Positions 26,747-35,694 of a stretch of DNA of 64,000 bases are shown here, one piece after another. Origin of the DNA: Paenibacillus aquistagni (lineage in GTDB: Bacteria; Bacillota; Bacilli; Paenibacillales; Paenibacillaceae); NCBI RefSeq assembly GCF_900177815.1, contig NZ_FXAZ01000007.1:186001-250000 (forward strand), read 5' to 3'. The notes beneath the pieces were generated by a model. The model had not been told where the DNA came from. It did no database searches and worked only from the letters and a program-made list of their open reading frames with translations. Position numbers and translations under genes: made by a program. Position 1 is the stretch's first letter, and each line of letters starts with the position of its first letter.

Positions 26747-27856
26747 ATGACGACAGCTTTATGGACACGTCATGCAGATCCGCGCATGTCTGAGATTGCA
26801 GACAAAGTAGAACGCGGTGAACGCTTGACGCTCGAAGACGGCGTATATTTATATGAAAGTGACGATATTTTGACCCTGGGACAATTAGCCAATCTGGCCA
26901 ACATGCGCAAGAACGGCAAAAATGTCTATTTTATTGAAAATATGTCCCTTTACTTCACAAATGTATGTGAAGCGCACTGCGCCTTCTGCAACTTCCGCAA
27001 GGATGAAGGCGATGAAGGTGCCTATACGCTGTCTGGGGAAGAAATGATCGCTTACGTAGATCAGCATATCAATCCTAACGTTCAGGAATTTCACATCGTT
27101 GGCGGACACAACCCGCATGTTCCTTTTCAATACTATGTGGATTCGTTAAAAGCGCTGAAAGAGCGTTATCCACAGGTCGCGCTAAAGGCATACACAGCGG
27201 CAGAGATTGATTTCTTCACCCGCATCTCCGGACTCAGCATCGAAGAAGTGCTGCGCCAGTTGATTGATGCTGGCCTTGAATCGTTAACAGGCGGCGGTGC
27301 CGAGATTCTTTCTGATGAATACCGCAAGAAGATGAGAGTCGAGAAGGCTGGCGTTGAGCGTTATCTTGAAGTCCACCGCACAGCCCATCAGCTTGGTCTT
27401 AAGACACACACGACAATGCTGTACGGCGCCATCGAGACGCATGAGGATCGTGTACGCCATATGATCCACATCCGTGAGCTCCAAGATGAGACGAATGGAT
27501 TCCTTGTCTTTATCCCATTGTCCATGCAGCCTAAGAGTCCCAAGGCAAGCATCAAGCGCCGCAACTCGGCTTATGAAGACCTTAAGACGATTGCGATCAG
27601 CCGCCTTATGCTTGACAACATTCAGCATATCAAAGCCTACTTCATCAACATCGGCACACAGCTCACTCAGCTCTCGCTTACCTTCGGTGCTTCCGATGTT
27701 CATGGTACGCTCGTAAAAGAGCGGATCAGCCACTCCGCAGGCGCACTCACGCCTGAAGGCTTAACTCGCGATGAGCTTGTCTGGCTGATCAAGGGTGCCG
27801 GCCGTACGCCAATCGAACGCGATACCTTCTACAATGTATTAAAAGTGTATGAATAA
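26747..27856 (+). CDS. mqnE: Aminofutalosine synthase MqnE (radical SAM)
   Basis: MqnE joins 3-enolpyruvyl-benzoate to SAM-derived adenosyl, giving aminofutalosine in the futalosine menaquinone pathway. It is 369 residues from the ATG at 26747 (TAGGAGG upstream). The radical SAM motif is C74-EAH-C78-AF-C81, and the C-terminal ITQL-type region contains NIGTQLTQLSLTFGASDVHG, typical of MqnC/MqnE. The UbiD-type decarboxylase at 45.5-47.3 kb supports this route. The organism therefore probably lacks or duplicates the classical Men pathway; other mqn genes are not in the window. Confidence 0.92.
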   Translation: MTTALWTRHADPRMSEIADKVERGERLTLEDGVYLYESDDILTLGQLANLANMRKNGKNVYFIENMSLYFTNVCEAHCAFCNFRKDEGDEGAYTLSGEEMIAYVDQHINPNVQEFHIVGGHNPHVPFQYYVDSLKALKERYPQVALKAYTAAEIDFFTRISGLSIEEVLRQLIDAGLESLTGGGAEILSDEYRKKMRVEKAGVERYLEVHRTAHQLGLKTHTTMLYGAIETHEDRVRHMIHIRELQDETNGFLVFIPLSMQPKSPKASIKRRNSAYEDLKTIAISRLMLDNIQHIKAYFINIGTQLTQLSLTFGASDVHGTLVKERISHSAGALTPEGLTRDELVWLIKGAGRTPIERDTFYNVLKVYE

Positions 27857-28177
27857 TAGAAGAGCGGGCCTGATTCAGGTCCGCTTACGACTGTGTTCAG
27901 CAATAACCGCTTGTACAGCCTTCTAGATCGAGGGCTTCCAGCAGGCTGCATCGGAGATGATGGATAAGCTTGAGCATGCTCCATATTATCCATCACCCGT
28001 TAAATATATATAGCTTTCTACAGTGTCAGCTCAGGAAAGAGATAAGCTACTCCTAGATCGTAAACTGCACCTAAGAAGAGAAGCAGCATTGGATAAGGAT
28101 AAGGAGCCGTACTGATCATGATCCGCAATACATTGCGGGAACACAAGTGAATCGGCATCTTGGGGGGAATATCTAAT
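27857..28177. other. Intergenic region with two inverted repeats
   Basis: No ORF with a ribosome site. GAGCGGGCCTGATTCAGGTC (start of a short hairpin, 27864-27888) follows mqnE. Perfect arms TGATGGATAA and TTATCCATCA enclose 27958-27995. Neither has a clear T-run, so termination is uncertain. Confidence 0.5.
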
Positions 28178-29257
28178 ATGAAGCGTTTTGTAGTGTGTGG
28201 TGGAGGGTATGGGGGCCTTGCAATCATTAATCGTCTCCTTGAAGGAGGCCTTCCTTCTGACGTTGAGATTACGCTGATTGACCGCATGCCATATCAAGGA
28301 TTGAAGACCGAATATTACGCACTTCTCGCAGGTACCGTAGCAGAAACGGAGATTCGGGTTGCTTTCCCGAACGATCCTCGCGTTATCATTCGCTACGGCG
28401 ATATTACGAGCATTGATCTAGAACAGCAGCTCGTTCACCTTGATCATGAAGAGTATCCGGTCATTCCTTATGACCAGCTCGTGATCGGCCTTGGGTGTAC
28501 AGATCGCTATCACGGCATTCCGGGAGCAGAGACCTTCGGCAACAGCATCCAATCGCTTGCTGAGACACGCCGAACCTATCAGCTCGTCAACGATATTAAG
28601 CCATACGGCCAAGTATCAATCATCGGCGGCGGCTTAAGTGGTGTTGAGGCGGCGGCTGAGCTGCGTGAGAGCCGTCCGGACTTGAACATTCGCTTATGTG
28701 ATCGGGGACCGCGCATCTTGTCTCCATTTCCTGAGAAGCTGTCTACCTTCGTATCCTCATGGTTCCATGAGCATGATGTTGAGCTTCGCAGCCATATCAA
28801 CGTCGTGAAGCTTGAGCAAGGAGTTATCTATAACAAGCGTGAAGACGATTATGAAGAGATGGATTCCGAGGTAACGGTATGGACCGCTGGCATCCAGCCA
28901 GTCGAGGTTGTACAGAATCTTCAAGTGGAAAAGGATCCCCAAGGAAGAGTAAAGATCAATGTATACCATCAGATCCCTGCTCATCCTAATGTATTCATGG
29001 TTGGGGACTGTGCGAGCCTTCCCTTATCGCCAAGCGCACAAGCAGCAGGCGTGCAAGGCGAGCAAATCGCAGATGTCGCGCTTGCGCTATGGAAAGGCGA
29101 GACACCGACGCTTGGCCGCATTAAGCTGAAGGGGACACTTGGCTCACTCGGCAAGAAATCCGGCTTTGCCATGCTCGGGAAGCATCCACTGGTTGGATAT
29201 GTCCCTCGTGTCATCAAGAGCGGCGTGCTCTGGATGTCCAAGCATCACTTTGGATAA
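28178..29257 (+). CDS. yutJ: NADH dehydrogenase-like flavoprotein YutJ
   Basis: 359 residues from the ATG at 28178 (GGGGGG upstream). It has the NDH-2-type layout: FVVCGGGYGGLAIINRL for FAD, VSIIGGGLSGVEAAAEL for NAD(P)H, and FMVGDCASLPLSPSAQAA near the C-terminus. The family is B. subtilis YutJ, annotated as NADH dehydrogenase-like; the electron acceptor is not established. It is convergent with yuzB. Confidence 0.87.
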   Translation: MKRFVVCGGGYGGLAIINRLLEGGLPSDVEITLIDRMPYQGLKTEYYALLAGTVAETEIRVAFPNDPRVIIRYGDITSIDLEQQLVHLDHEEYPVIPYDQLVIGLGCTDRYHGIPGAETFGNSIQSLAETRRTYQLVNDIKPYGQVSIIGGGLSGVEAAAELRESRPDLNIRLCDRGPRILSPFPEKLSTFVSSWFHEHDVELRSHINVVKLEQGVIYNKREDDYEEMDSEVTVWTAGIQPVEVVQNLQVEKDPQGRVKINVYHQIPAHPNVFMVGDCASLPLSPSAQAAGVQGEQIADVALALWKGETPTLGRIKLKGTLGSLGKKSGFAMLGKHPLVGYVPRVIKSGVLWMSKHHFG

Positions 29258-29296
29258 TCGATTAAGCGGCTAGACATATTAAAGGGAGCAGTGATA

Positions 29297-29551
29297 TCAA
29301 TCGATATCAAGCTGCTCCCATTGTTTTATTTGTTCGATTTCATCTAAGATGCGCGTTCTTAGCTCATCGACTGTTTCAGCTGCTACAATCTCGCCATTCA
29401 CATAAGCAAAGGGAAACATGTAGCATTCACCGCAGTTGCCAAGACAGCCGTACTCGATGACGTCATAATCTGGATTCTGCTCCAACTCCTTCATGAGCAC
29501 ATCCGTGCCATGATGCATGTTGTTGACGCAGAATTCGATGATCGGCCTCAT
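29297..29551 (-). CDS. yuzB: YuzB-family (DUF1450) protein
   Basis: 84 residues from the ATG at 29551 (GGGAGG upstream). Conserved cysteines C8, C36, C40 and C43 (CLGNCGEC) suggest metal or cluster binding; the MRPIIEFCVNN start matches YuzB of Bacillales. Function is unknown. It is divergent from the NifU-type gene, and the 90-base gap must hold both promoters. Confidence 0.88.
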   Translation of the reverse strand: MRPIIEFCVNNMHHGTDVLMKELEQNPDYDVIEYGCLGNCGECYMFPFAYVNGEIVAAETVDELRTRILDEIEQIKQWEQLDID

Positions 29552-29641
29552 TGACAGAATCCTCCCTTTACGCTTGTCTCTTTGAATTACGCTAGCTTTA
29601 TAATATAATAAAAGAAGCAATGATGAAAGGAGTTGGACCTA

Positions 29642-29887
29642 ATGAGTGAAGCTACACAAAACGGCATGTATGATGACGTGCTAGAAGTGTTGGATAAACT
29701 TCGTCCGTTCTTGCAGCGCGACGGCGGTGATGTTGAATTGGTTGACGTGGAGGACGGTATCGTCAAGCTGCGTCTGATGGGTGCATGCGGAAGCTGCCCA
29801 AGCTCAACCATCACGCTTAAAGCAGGTATTGAGCGCGCATTGATGGAAGAGATCGAAGGCGTACAAGAAGTCGTACAAGTATTCTAA
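29642..29887 (+). CDS. yutI: NifU C-terminal-type Fe-S scaffold (YutI)
   Basis: 81 residues from the ATG at 29642 (AAAGGAG upstream). The cluster-binding motif is GAC49GSC52PSST. It is a stand-alone NfuA/NifU C-terminal domain that carries [4Fe-4S] clusters to targets. Divergent from yuzB, as in B. subtilis. Confidence 0.93.
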   Translation: MSEATQNGMYDDVLEVLDKLRPFLQRDGGDVELVDVEDGIVKLRLMGACGSCPSSTITLKAGIERALMEEIEGVQEVVQVF

Positions 29888-29911
29888 TGCCTTCTCCATC
29901 CTAGATGGAAG

Positions 29912-29957
29912 TAAAAAGTGCTGCTAAGCCCAGAGCTTAGTCAGCACTTTTTTTGTT
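29912..29957 (+). terminator. Terminator of yutI
   Basis: AAAGTGCTG-CTAAGC/GCTTAG-CAGCACTTT stem followed by a run of T residues. Confidence 0.85.
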
Positions 29958-30045
29958 TTTGATTCATGCTGGCTCATTCTCCGTCACAAAAACGTTAGCA
30001 GCTGCTATAAGCTGTAGAGATCAACCCAATCATCGAATACAAGGA

Positions 30046-30846
30046 TTATCGCTTGCTGCCTAGAGACGGCTTCTTCTCAATAATCGCCCGAATCGGGTCC
30101 AAGCCCCCAGATACGTCAATCATATTGCCTGTAATAAAGTCCGACTTCTCTTCGCATAGAAAGTGAATGACACGAGCAATATCCTCGCCTGATCCGGGTC
30201 TTCCGCGAGGTGATTCCGCATCTGCCCGATGAGCCACTTCTGCAATCGTACGCTCCTTGTCCATGCCGCGAATATCCCCTGGGCACACCATATTGACCGT
30301 AATCCCATGCGGCGCCTCCTCTACAGCTAGTGTCTTCGTAAAGGACACTAAGCCTACCTTGGCAGCAGCATATACGGCGCGATGAGGCCATGCCCTTGCT
30401 TCTGCAGCATGTCCGAACCCATAGTGTATCACTCTTCCCCATCCTCTCTCTCGCATCGCGGGCAAGAGCAGATGATCAAGCAGCATAACACCTGTTAAGT
30501 TTCCATTTACAATATAAAAAATCTCTTCTTCTGTATAATCGACAAACTCTCTGCGTTCACGAATAAAAGGACCGGCGTTGTTCACAACAATGTCCGGCAT
30601 GACAGCATCTGTCTTGATCGTATGCACCATTCGCTTCACATCATCTGGTCTTGAAATATCGGCTTGAATGCACGCACATCGAACCCCCATGCCTTGAAGC
30701 TCTCGCATCAGTTCCTTCGCTTCCTGTTCGCTATGTACGTAATTCAAGATGATGTCGCAACCCGATTCAGCCAAAGTCAGTGCTGTCATCTTCCCCAGTC
30801 CTTTGGCACTCCCCGTAATGAGAGCCGTTCTTCGCTCCTTATCCAC
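30046..30846 (-). CDS. Short-chain dehydrogenase/reductase, catalytic Ser replaced
   Basis: 266 residues, GTG start ten bases after GGGAGG. The cofactor loop is TGSAKGLG, the NNAG motif is present, and the active-site YAAAK is present. The residue 13 before the tyrosine, normally the catalytic serine, is a histidine in the segment VIHYGFGHAAEA. It is FabG-like in overall form. Whether it reduces a substrate by another mechanism or is inactive cannot be told. It stands alone next to the exopolysaccharide operon terminator. Confidence 0.8.
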   Translation of the reverse strand: MDKERRTALITGSAKGLGKMTALTLAESGCDIILNYVHSEQEAKELMRELQGMGVRCACIQADISRPDDVKRMVHTIKTDAVMPDIVVNNAGPFIRERREFVDYTEEEIFYIVNGNLTGVMLLDHLLLPAMRERGWGRVIHYGFGHAAEARAWPHRAVYAAAKVGLVSFTKTLAVEEAPHGITVNMVCPGDIRGMDKERTIAEVAHRADAESPRGRPGSGEDIARVIHFLCEEKSDFITGNMIDVSGGLDPIRAIIEKKPSLGSKR

Positions 30847-30928
30847 GCACGAAGCCCCTCCCTTGACTGAAGATCATCGTTTCCATATTCAGTATAAAAG
30901 ATTTGACTTGCAAGAACAACATAACGAA

Positions 30929-30979
30929 AAAAGGCAGAGACGCTACGGATAGTCATGACTACTCCATAACGTCTCTGCC
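30929..30979 (-). terminator. Terminator of the exopolysaccharide operon
   Basis: Minus-strand AGGCAGAGACG/CGTCTCTGCCT stem followed by TTTTTTCG, about 40 bases after the gtrA stop. Confidence 0.85.
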
Positions 30980-31017
30980 TGAATCGCGACTATGACGGGA
31001 TTCCTTGCCCAGCAAGA

Positions 31018-31455
31018 TTACCCTGATGATCTTGATAACATGGAGGATTCCGCGCTTGCAGCAGCCGGCTTAAATACCCATAGGCGGCTGCCAACGAAGT
31101 TCAACACAACGCCAATAAGCGTAGCGGCACCTTTGCTCCATAAGATCGCAGCCCCCAAATGATGGTGAAGCAGCCAGATGACAATGGAAGTCACTACAAG
31201 CGTTATCGCATTTAGAATGACAAACCGAGCCAACCCCTTCAGCAGAGGTCCTTCCTGCTGCTTGAAGGTCCATTTGCGATTCATGAAGAAGCTGTTCAGC
31301 ACCCCGCAGCTGTATGCCGCTGCTTGAGCAAGAAGCCAAGGCAGCTGACACCAGGCAAGCAAGGTAAAGACAGCAAAGTCAACGCCGGTATTCACCACAC
31401 CCACAAGACCAAACGTGACAAACGAGCGCAGTGATTGCAGCTTCTCATTGTGCAT
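31018..31455 (-). CDS. GtrA-family membrane protein (lipid-linked sugar flippase)
   Basis: 145 residues and four membrane helices with the GtrA pattern FVTFGLVGVVNTGVDFAVFT at the N-terminus and SFFMNRKWTF after helix 2. GtrA proteins are thought to move undecaprenyl-phosphate-linked sugar across the membrane. It is the last gene of the eight-gene operon, 20 bases after the degenerate GGDEF gene; a GtrB-like transferase is the first gene of the same operon. Confidence 0.88.
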   Translation of the reverse strand: MHNEKLQSLRSFVTFGLVGVVNTGVDFAVFTLLAWCQLPWLLAQAAAYSCGVLNSFFMNRKWTFKQQEGPLLKGLARFVILNAITLVVTSIVIWLLHHHLGAAILWSKGAATLIGVVLNFVGSRLWVFKPAAASAESSMLSRSSG

Positions 31456-31475
31456 TCTGTGCCTCTCCTTCTATT

Positions 31476-32330
31476 CTATACATCGTACTCCATCTTCTGG
31501 CGCGCCTTCTTGATGAAATCAAGCGGCGTCGGAATCTCTTCCGGATTGTACTGGATGGTGCCAATTGTCAGCTTCATCTCGTGCTTATATTTGTTGGAGA
31601 ACTCTATTGTGTTAAAAGACTCCAGCTTTTCCTTAAGACGATTCACCACTACATTTGCACCGTCCTGATCGGTAAAGAGAAGCAAGCCCCAGGTTGGATG
31701 ATCGGAATTAAGCATGTACAAGGAGTCATTCATTCGAATGCTAGTTTCGCTAAGCTTGGAAATATCATATACCATCTCGGTAATCTGCGCTTCGCTTATC
31801 ATGCGGCTTAATTCATCCCAGTGCTTCACAGTCATCACCAACAGCGTCAAGGGGATATGATATCTTGTCGACAGCGCCATGAAGATATTCGCGTCACTTT
31901 GAAAGGAGCGCGAATTCTTCAGATTGGTGCGCTCATCAATGGTAGCAAGCGATGCGTTTCGCTTCTGAAGCTGCTCCTTTTCCTCTTGCAGCTCACGATT
32001 GGCATACGTCAGCAAAGCAACAATGATGGTGAACACTGGTGTCATAATGAGCCAATAGTAATGATACGCCTGCAGCGACTCGCCTACAATAAACGTTTGA
32101 TACAGCGTATAGGTACCGTATCCAAAAATAAACACAATATTGAGAATAAGCCCTACCATAATGCTTGTAAAGTAGGTCAGAATCGCGATCAGGAAGGACA
32201 CATTCAATAGGATCATATTGATCAAGTAGCGGTCCTGATCCCCCGCCGTAAACACGATATGAATAAAACAGATGACAAACAGCAAAAGGAATGCTGCGTC
32301 CGACAGCAAGCTGCTCCGATAGCGCTTCAT
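31476..32330 (-). CDS. Membrane protein with degenerate GGDEF domain (YdaK/PssE-like c-di-GMP receptor)
   Basis: 284 residues: four to five membrane helices (about 8-110), a short coiled coil (112-128), then a GGDEF-fold domain. The entry motif TIDERTNLKNSRSF corresponds to the usual LTGLxNRRxF. The GGDEF signature is replaced by N208-S-D-H-P212, so cyclase activity is not expected. R199-M-N-D202 lies five residues before it, the position of the c-di-GMP-binding I-site. The start overlaps the BcsB-like gene by ATGA. B. subtilis YdaK and Listeria PssE occupy the same place in related operons and act as c-di-GMP receptors; the role here is by analogy. Confidence 0.85.
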   Translation of the reverse strand: MKRYRSSLLSDAAFLLLFVICFIHIVFTAGDQDRYLINMILLNVSFLIAILTYFTSIMVGLILNIVFIFGYGTYTLYQTFIVGESLQAYHYYWLIMTPVFTIIVALLTYANRELQEEKEQLQKRNASLATIDERTNLKNSRSFQSDANIFMALSTRYHIPLTLLVMTVKHWDELSRMISEAQITEMVYDISKLSETSIRMNDSLYMLNSDHPTWGLLLFTDQDGANVVVNRLKEKLESFNTIEFSNKYKHEMKLTIGTIQYNPEEIPTPLDFIKKARQKMEYDV

Positions 32331-34417
32331 CGTTGTTCACCTGCTCTCTTTCTATACTTGCGAATCAAGAGAATAAGCGACAGCAGCACCATGATCAGAA
32401 TCAGCCCCAGCACGACAACAAAGCCCAGTACATCGCTTCGCTCTGCAATCTGGTCGAGAATCCCGGCTGCCTCTTGTTCACTTTGCTTCTTAAAGCGGAA
32501 AGCTTGAATATTGCCATCAACATCCGTTACGACGCCATCGCCAAATACTTTCCATTTGGCCGCTTCCGTTGCAAGCAGATTCGATGCCAAATAGCTATAC
32601 TTCGAACTCGCCCCGGTCACAGCAAGCCAGCCATAGCCGGGTGCATACGGCGATTCAAGGAGCTGCAGCGTTCCAATTCGCTTGCCATACTCCTCATCAA
32701 TGCTCATCTTCTCGTTCGAGACAATTCGCGAGCCTTCCTCGCTGTAGCGAAAGAACAGCTCCTTATTGTGTTTTTTGATCCAAGGATTATCCATATATGA
32801 ACCGATGGTAATGATGTTATAAGGCTCTAGCTTCTTATCCTCTGGCACTTGATTGGCATGATAGAAGATCACTTCTCCTGTGTTGGCTTCGGCATACTTG
32901 CCAAGCAGGTGAAACAGATTGCCGATTGTCAGATAATCATACGAATCCATCTTCTCTGGCAATAACACCGCAAGCTTATTGAAGCTCGCATCTCGTAAGA
33001 ACGGATTCGGATAATTGTTGAACAATAAATCGGTACGATCCTTTGTGTTTAACTGAAGCATGGTTTCCTTCGTAATAAAAGCCCACGGCATCTGATCGGA
33101 TATCTCAATGCAGCCCGCACTCTTGAGCTCTAGATCAAAGGCTACCGTAACTGAGAAATTACCTGAAATCTCCAAGTTCTTCGGGATCGTCAGCGACAAC
33201 TGATCTTGATTCGACAGTTCCTTCGTCAGCTTCTTGCTCCCGATCGGAGTATCATTAATGAATATCGTAACCAATGACCGATCAAAATCAAGATTGTCGG
33301 AGTAGCGGAAATCGAGATTGATTTTGCTCGCATCAGCTATAAATCGGTTGGACGGCAGCGATACAAAATAACTCTTCTCCTGATGCATCATGCCCGTCAG
33401 CTTATCTCCCGTCTCGGTCAGGGTGACGTCACGACGAACCGTTACGTCTGGTGTATCCACGTCCGTATTCGCCTCCACCCATTTTTCAGCTGCATCAAGC
33501 TGTTGGACAAGGGTCTGGTTAGCAAGCAGGCGACCCGCCTTCTCCAGCAGCATCGGATCTTCCGATGTTACAATCAGCGCCGACTGGCTGGGTGTGTTCA
33601 CAACTTTAATAAGTGCTTTGCTGTTGACGCTAACGCTTCCAAGCGCTGACTTCCATTTGTCTGGCAAATGATCATACAAAGCCACGATGACGACGGACTC
33701 CCGCTCGTCCAGCTTGGGATCTAGGAAGGGAAGCATAGGCACAGCAGCCTCTTCAGAGCGGCTGCTCTTCGCGAAGCCGGAAAGGGCATGGACAGCTGCC
33801 GCAAGCTCAGATGAATCACTGTCGCTTGGAACCCCAATCGCGCTTTTTTTCTCAGACAATGTATCAAGACCGACAAACTGTTGGTTGAATGCTTTGATGC
33901 TGGTGATCACTTCATTTTTCGTAAAGGTCGTTGTAGAAAAAGAGCTGTTGTACAGCACGAGCCAGCTGTCCCGCTTCTCCGGCGGCACACAGATTTGATC
34001 GGGCCGATTGGTCGTAATGTATCCTTCAAGCGATAGCGTGTTGCTGCCTTTGACCAATAGATCCTTCGGCACAGATACCGTCAGCGTCTGCTTCTTCTGA
34101 TCATCGATAACGGGGCGGAAAGAGTAGAAGCGCGTTCCATTCATAGCAAGCGTAACGCTGGAATCTTCTCCTCTTGCAAGCTGTGTTGCCTGATAATCAA
34201 GATGAAGCGTAAGATCACTGACGTTCCAATAATCTTCAAGCGTAATATAAAGCGAGCGCGCCGCAGTCACGCCTGACAACGACACATGATTCGCTGTCAG
34301 CTTTGCATCGTAGATTAGACGATTGCCGCCTAGATCAGGAAGCGCATAGACCTGGCCACATGAGATGAACAATAGGAAAAAGCATAGAATGCTGGAGATT
34401 AGGGACCTCCGATTCAT
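32327..34417 (-). CDS. BcsB/YdaN-like polysaccharide synthase subunit
   Basis: 696 residues from the ATG at 34417 (AGGGGGGAG upstream). Signal peptide about 1-24 (ending GQVYA), a long extracytoplasmic part, and one C-terminal helix (about 665-688) with a basic tail. Two similar halves each hold a beta-rich carbohydrate-binding-like segment (VTLAMNGTRFYSF and VTIFINDTPIGSK), as in the cellulose synthase subunit BcsB. It should guide the polymer outside the membrane and pair with the glycosyltransferase encoded upstream. The stop overlaps the start of the GGDEF-like gene. Confidence 0.87.
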   Translation of the reverse strand: MNRRSLISSILCFFLLFISCGQVYALPDLGGNRLIYDAKLTANHVSLSGVTAARSLYITLEDYWNVSDLTLHLDYQATQLARGEDSSVTLAMNGTRFYSFRPVIDDQKKQTLTVSVPKDLLVKGSNTLSLEGYITTNRPDQICVPPEKRDSWLVLYNSSFSTTTFTKNEVITSIKAFNQQFVGLDTLSEKKSAIGVPSDSDSSELAAAVHALSGFAKSSRSEEAAVPMLPFLDPKLDERESVVIVALYDHLPDKWKSALGSVSVNSKALIKVVNTPSQSALIVTSEDPMLLEKAGRLLANQTLVQQLDAAEKWVEANTDVDTPDVTVRRDVTLTETGDKLTGMMHQEKSYFVSLPSNRFIADASKINLDFRYSDNLDFDRSLVTIFINDTPIGSKKLTKELSNQDQLSLTIPKNLEISGNFSVTVAFDLELKSAGCIEISDQMPWAFITKETMLQLNTKDRTDLLFNNYPNPFLRDASFNKLAVLLPEKMDSYDYLTIGNLFHLLGKYAEANTGEVIFYHANQVPEDKKLEPYNIITIGSYMDNPWIKKHNKELFFRYSEEGSRIVSNEKMSIDEEYGKRIGTLQLLESPYAPGYGWLAVTGASSKYSYLASNLLATEAAKWKVFGDGVVTDVDGNIQAFRFKKQSEQEAAGILDQIAERSDVLGFVVVLGLILIMVLLSLILLIRKYRKRAGEQR

Positions 34418-34433
34418 GATTTCTCCCCCCTTC

Positions 34434-35684
34434 TTAATAACGTTCGGTTTTGTACCATTTGACTTCTCGTTTGAATATTGAATCTTTAATGTAGTTGTAT
34501 AAGCCATACGCCGCTACAACCATCCACAGCTGACAGTAGGATACATACATCAGCATAATAATCCATAGATTGGAGAGTCTCATCTCTCCTTTCTCGGTAA
34601 TCAGCGTGACGAATGTGCCCGTGACGAATAAGATGACCGCAAGCAGCCATAAGAAGGAACTAAGCCCTGCAATGGTGGTATGAACATAGCCAAGCGCATG
34701 CAATATGAGCAGCACATCGGACATGACCAATGAAGTGAGCAGTAAAAAATATATCGACAAAAAGTACAAAAGATCAAAATGAATTCGCTTCGCGGAGCGA
34801 TCAAAGAGCAGCGGTATATTTTTGACAATCACATATATATTGCCCTTCGCCCATCTTGTTCGCTGCTTGAACCACACCTTAAGCGTTTGCGGCTCCTGTT
34901 CCCAGGTCACAGACTTCGGCTGGAACTTAATGCGGTAGCCCATCATATAGATGCGGAAGCTGATCTCCGTATCCTCAGCGATCGCTTTGACATCCCAGCC
35001 CCCAATGCGTTCAATAATTTCTCGGCGCATAATAAAGTTCGTGCCCGGAATCGTGCACAGCTTGAACAGCTTCCAGCGCCCAGCCTGAGCCATCCATTGG
35101 AAGGACAGCGTCTCAATATTAATAAAGCGCGTAAGCAGGCTGGCATTGCGATTTCTTGTTCGGAACTTTCCGATTACAGCCCCTAAGGACGGATCATGGG
35201 TGATCTCGCCGACAAGGTAGCGAAGCGCTGTCTTCTCTGGTGTATTGTCTGCATCGTAAATGGCGATATATTCCCCTTTGCTCTGCTTGAAGCCAATGTT
35301 CAGCGCATTGGACTTGCCTTTGCCCCCGGTCACATTATCCGTATTAATAATGATCAGATTGCGAGTTGGGTTCTTGTCCTGCAGCTTCGCCAGCAGTTCA
35401 CTGCTGTTATCGCTGGAATTATCATTAATGACGATAATCTCATAGCGATCATGCGGGTAATCCAGCCTCAATAGGGACTCCACCGTCTGAGTTATGACCT
35501 TGCCTTCATTGTGAGCAGGAACCATAATGGTGACAAACGGCGCGTCTTCAGGAAGCGGAGGCACCTCCCGTTTTTCATTCTCGATGTAATATAAGTAGCC
35601 TGCGATGATCAGTACCACGTTGACGAGCAACAAGGACCATATACTGACAACCGCAATCATCATCAGGATGTCTGCAACAGTCAT
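34434..35684 (-). CDS. Processive family 2 glycosyltransferase (YdaM-like)
   Basis: 416 residues from the ATG at 35684; its AAGGAGG overlaps the stop of the preceding gene. One N-terminal helix, a GT2 catalytic domain, and about four C-terminal helices. Synthase motifs are present: IVINDNSSDN, the DxD in YDADN, the catalytic AEDTE, and QRTRW (QxxRW). The layout is like cellulose or poly-N-acetylglucosamine synthases. There is no PilZ domain, so c-di-GMP control would have to come from the separate GGDEF-like protein. Donor sugar is unknown. Confidence 0.9.
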   Translation of the reverse strand: MTVADILMMIAVVSIWSLLLVNVVLIIAGYLYYIENEKREVPPLPEDAPFVTIMVPAHNEGKVITQTVESLLRLDYPHDRYEIIVINDNSSDNSSELLAKLQDKNPTRNLIIINTDNVTGGKGKSNALNIGFKQSKGEYIAIYDADNTPEKTALRYLVGEITHDPSLGAVIGKFRTRNRNASLLTRFINIETLSFQWMAQAGRWKLFKLCTIPGTNFIMRREIIERIGGWDVKAIAEDTEISFRIYMMGYRIKFQPKSVTWEQEPQTLKVWFKQRTRWAKGNIYVIVKNIPLLFDRSAKRIHFDLLYFLSIYFLLLTSLVMSDVLLILHALGYVHTTIAGLSSFLWLLAVILFVTGTFVTLITEKGEMRLSNLWIIMLMYVSYCQLWMVVAAYGLYNYIKDSIFKREVKWYKTERY

Positions 35685-35694
35685 GGCTGCCTCC

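Noticed and set aside
27864-27888. Terminator for mqnE from GAGCGG/CCGCTT hairpin
   Set aside because: The stem is present but no T-run follows.
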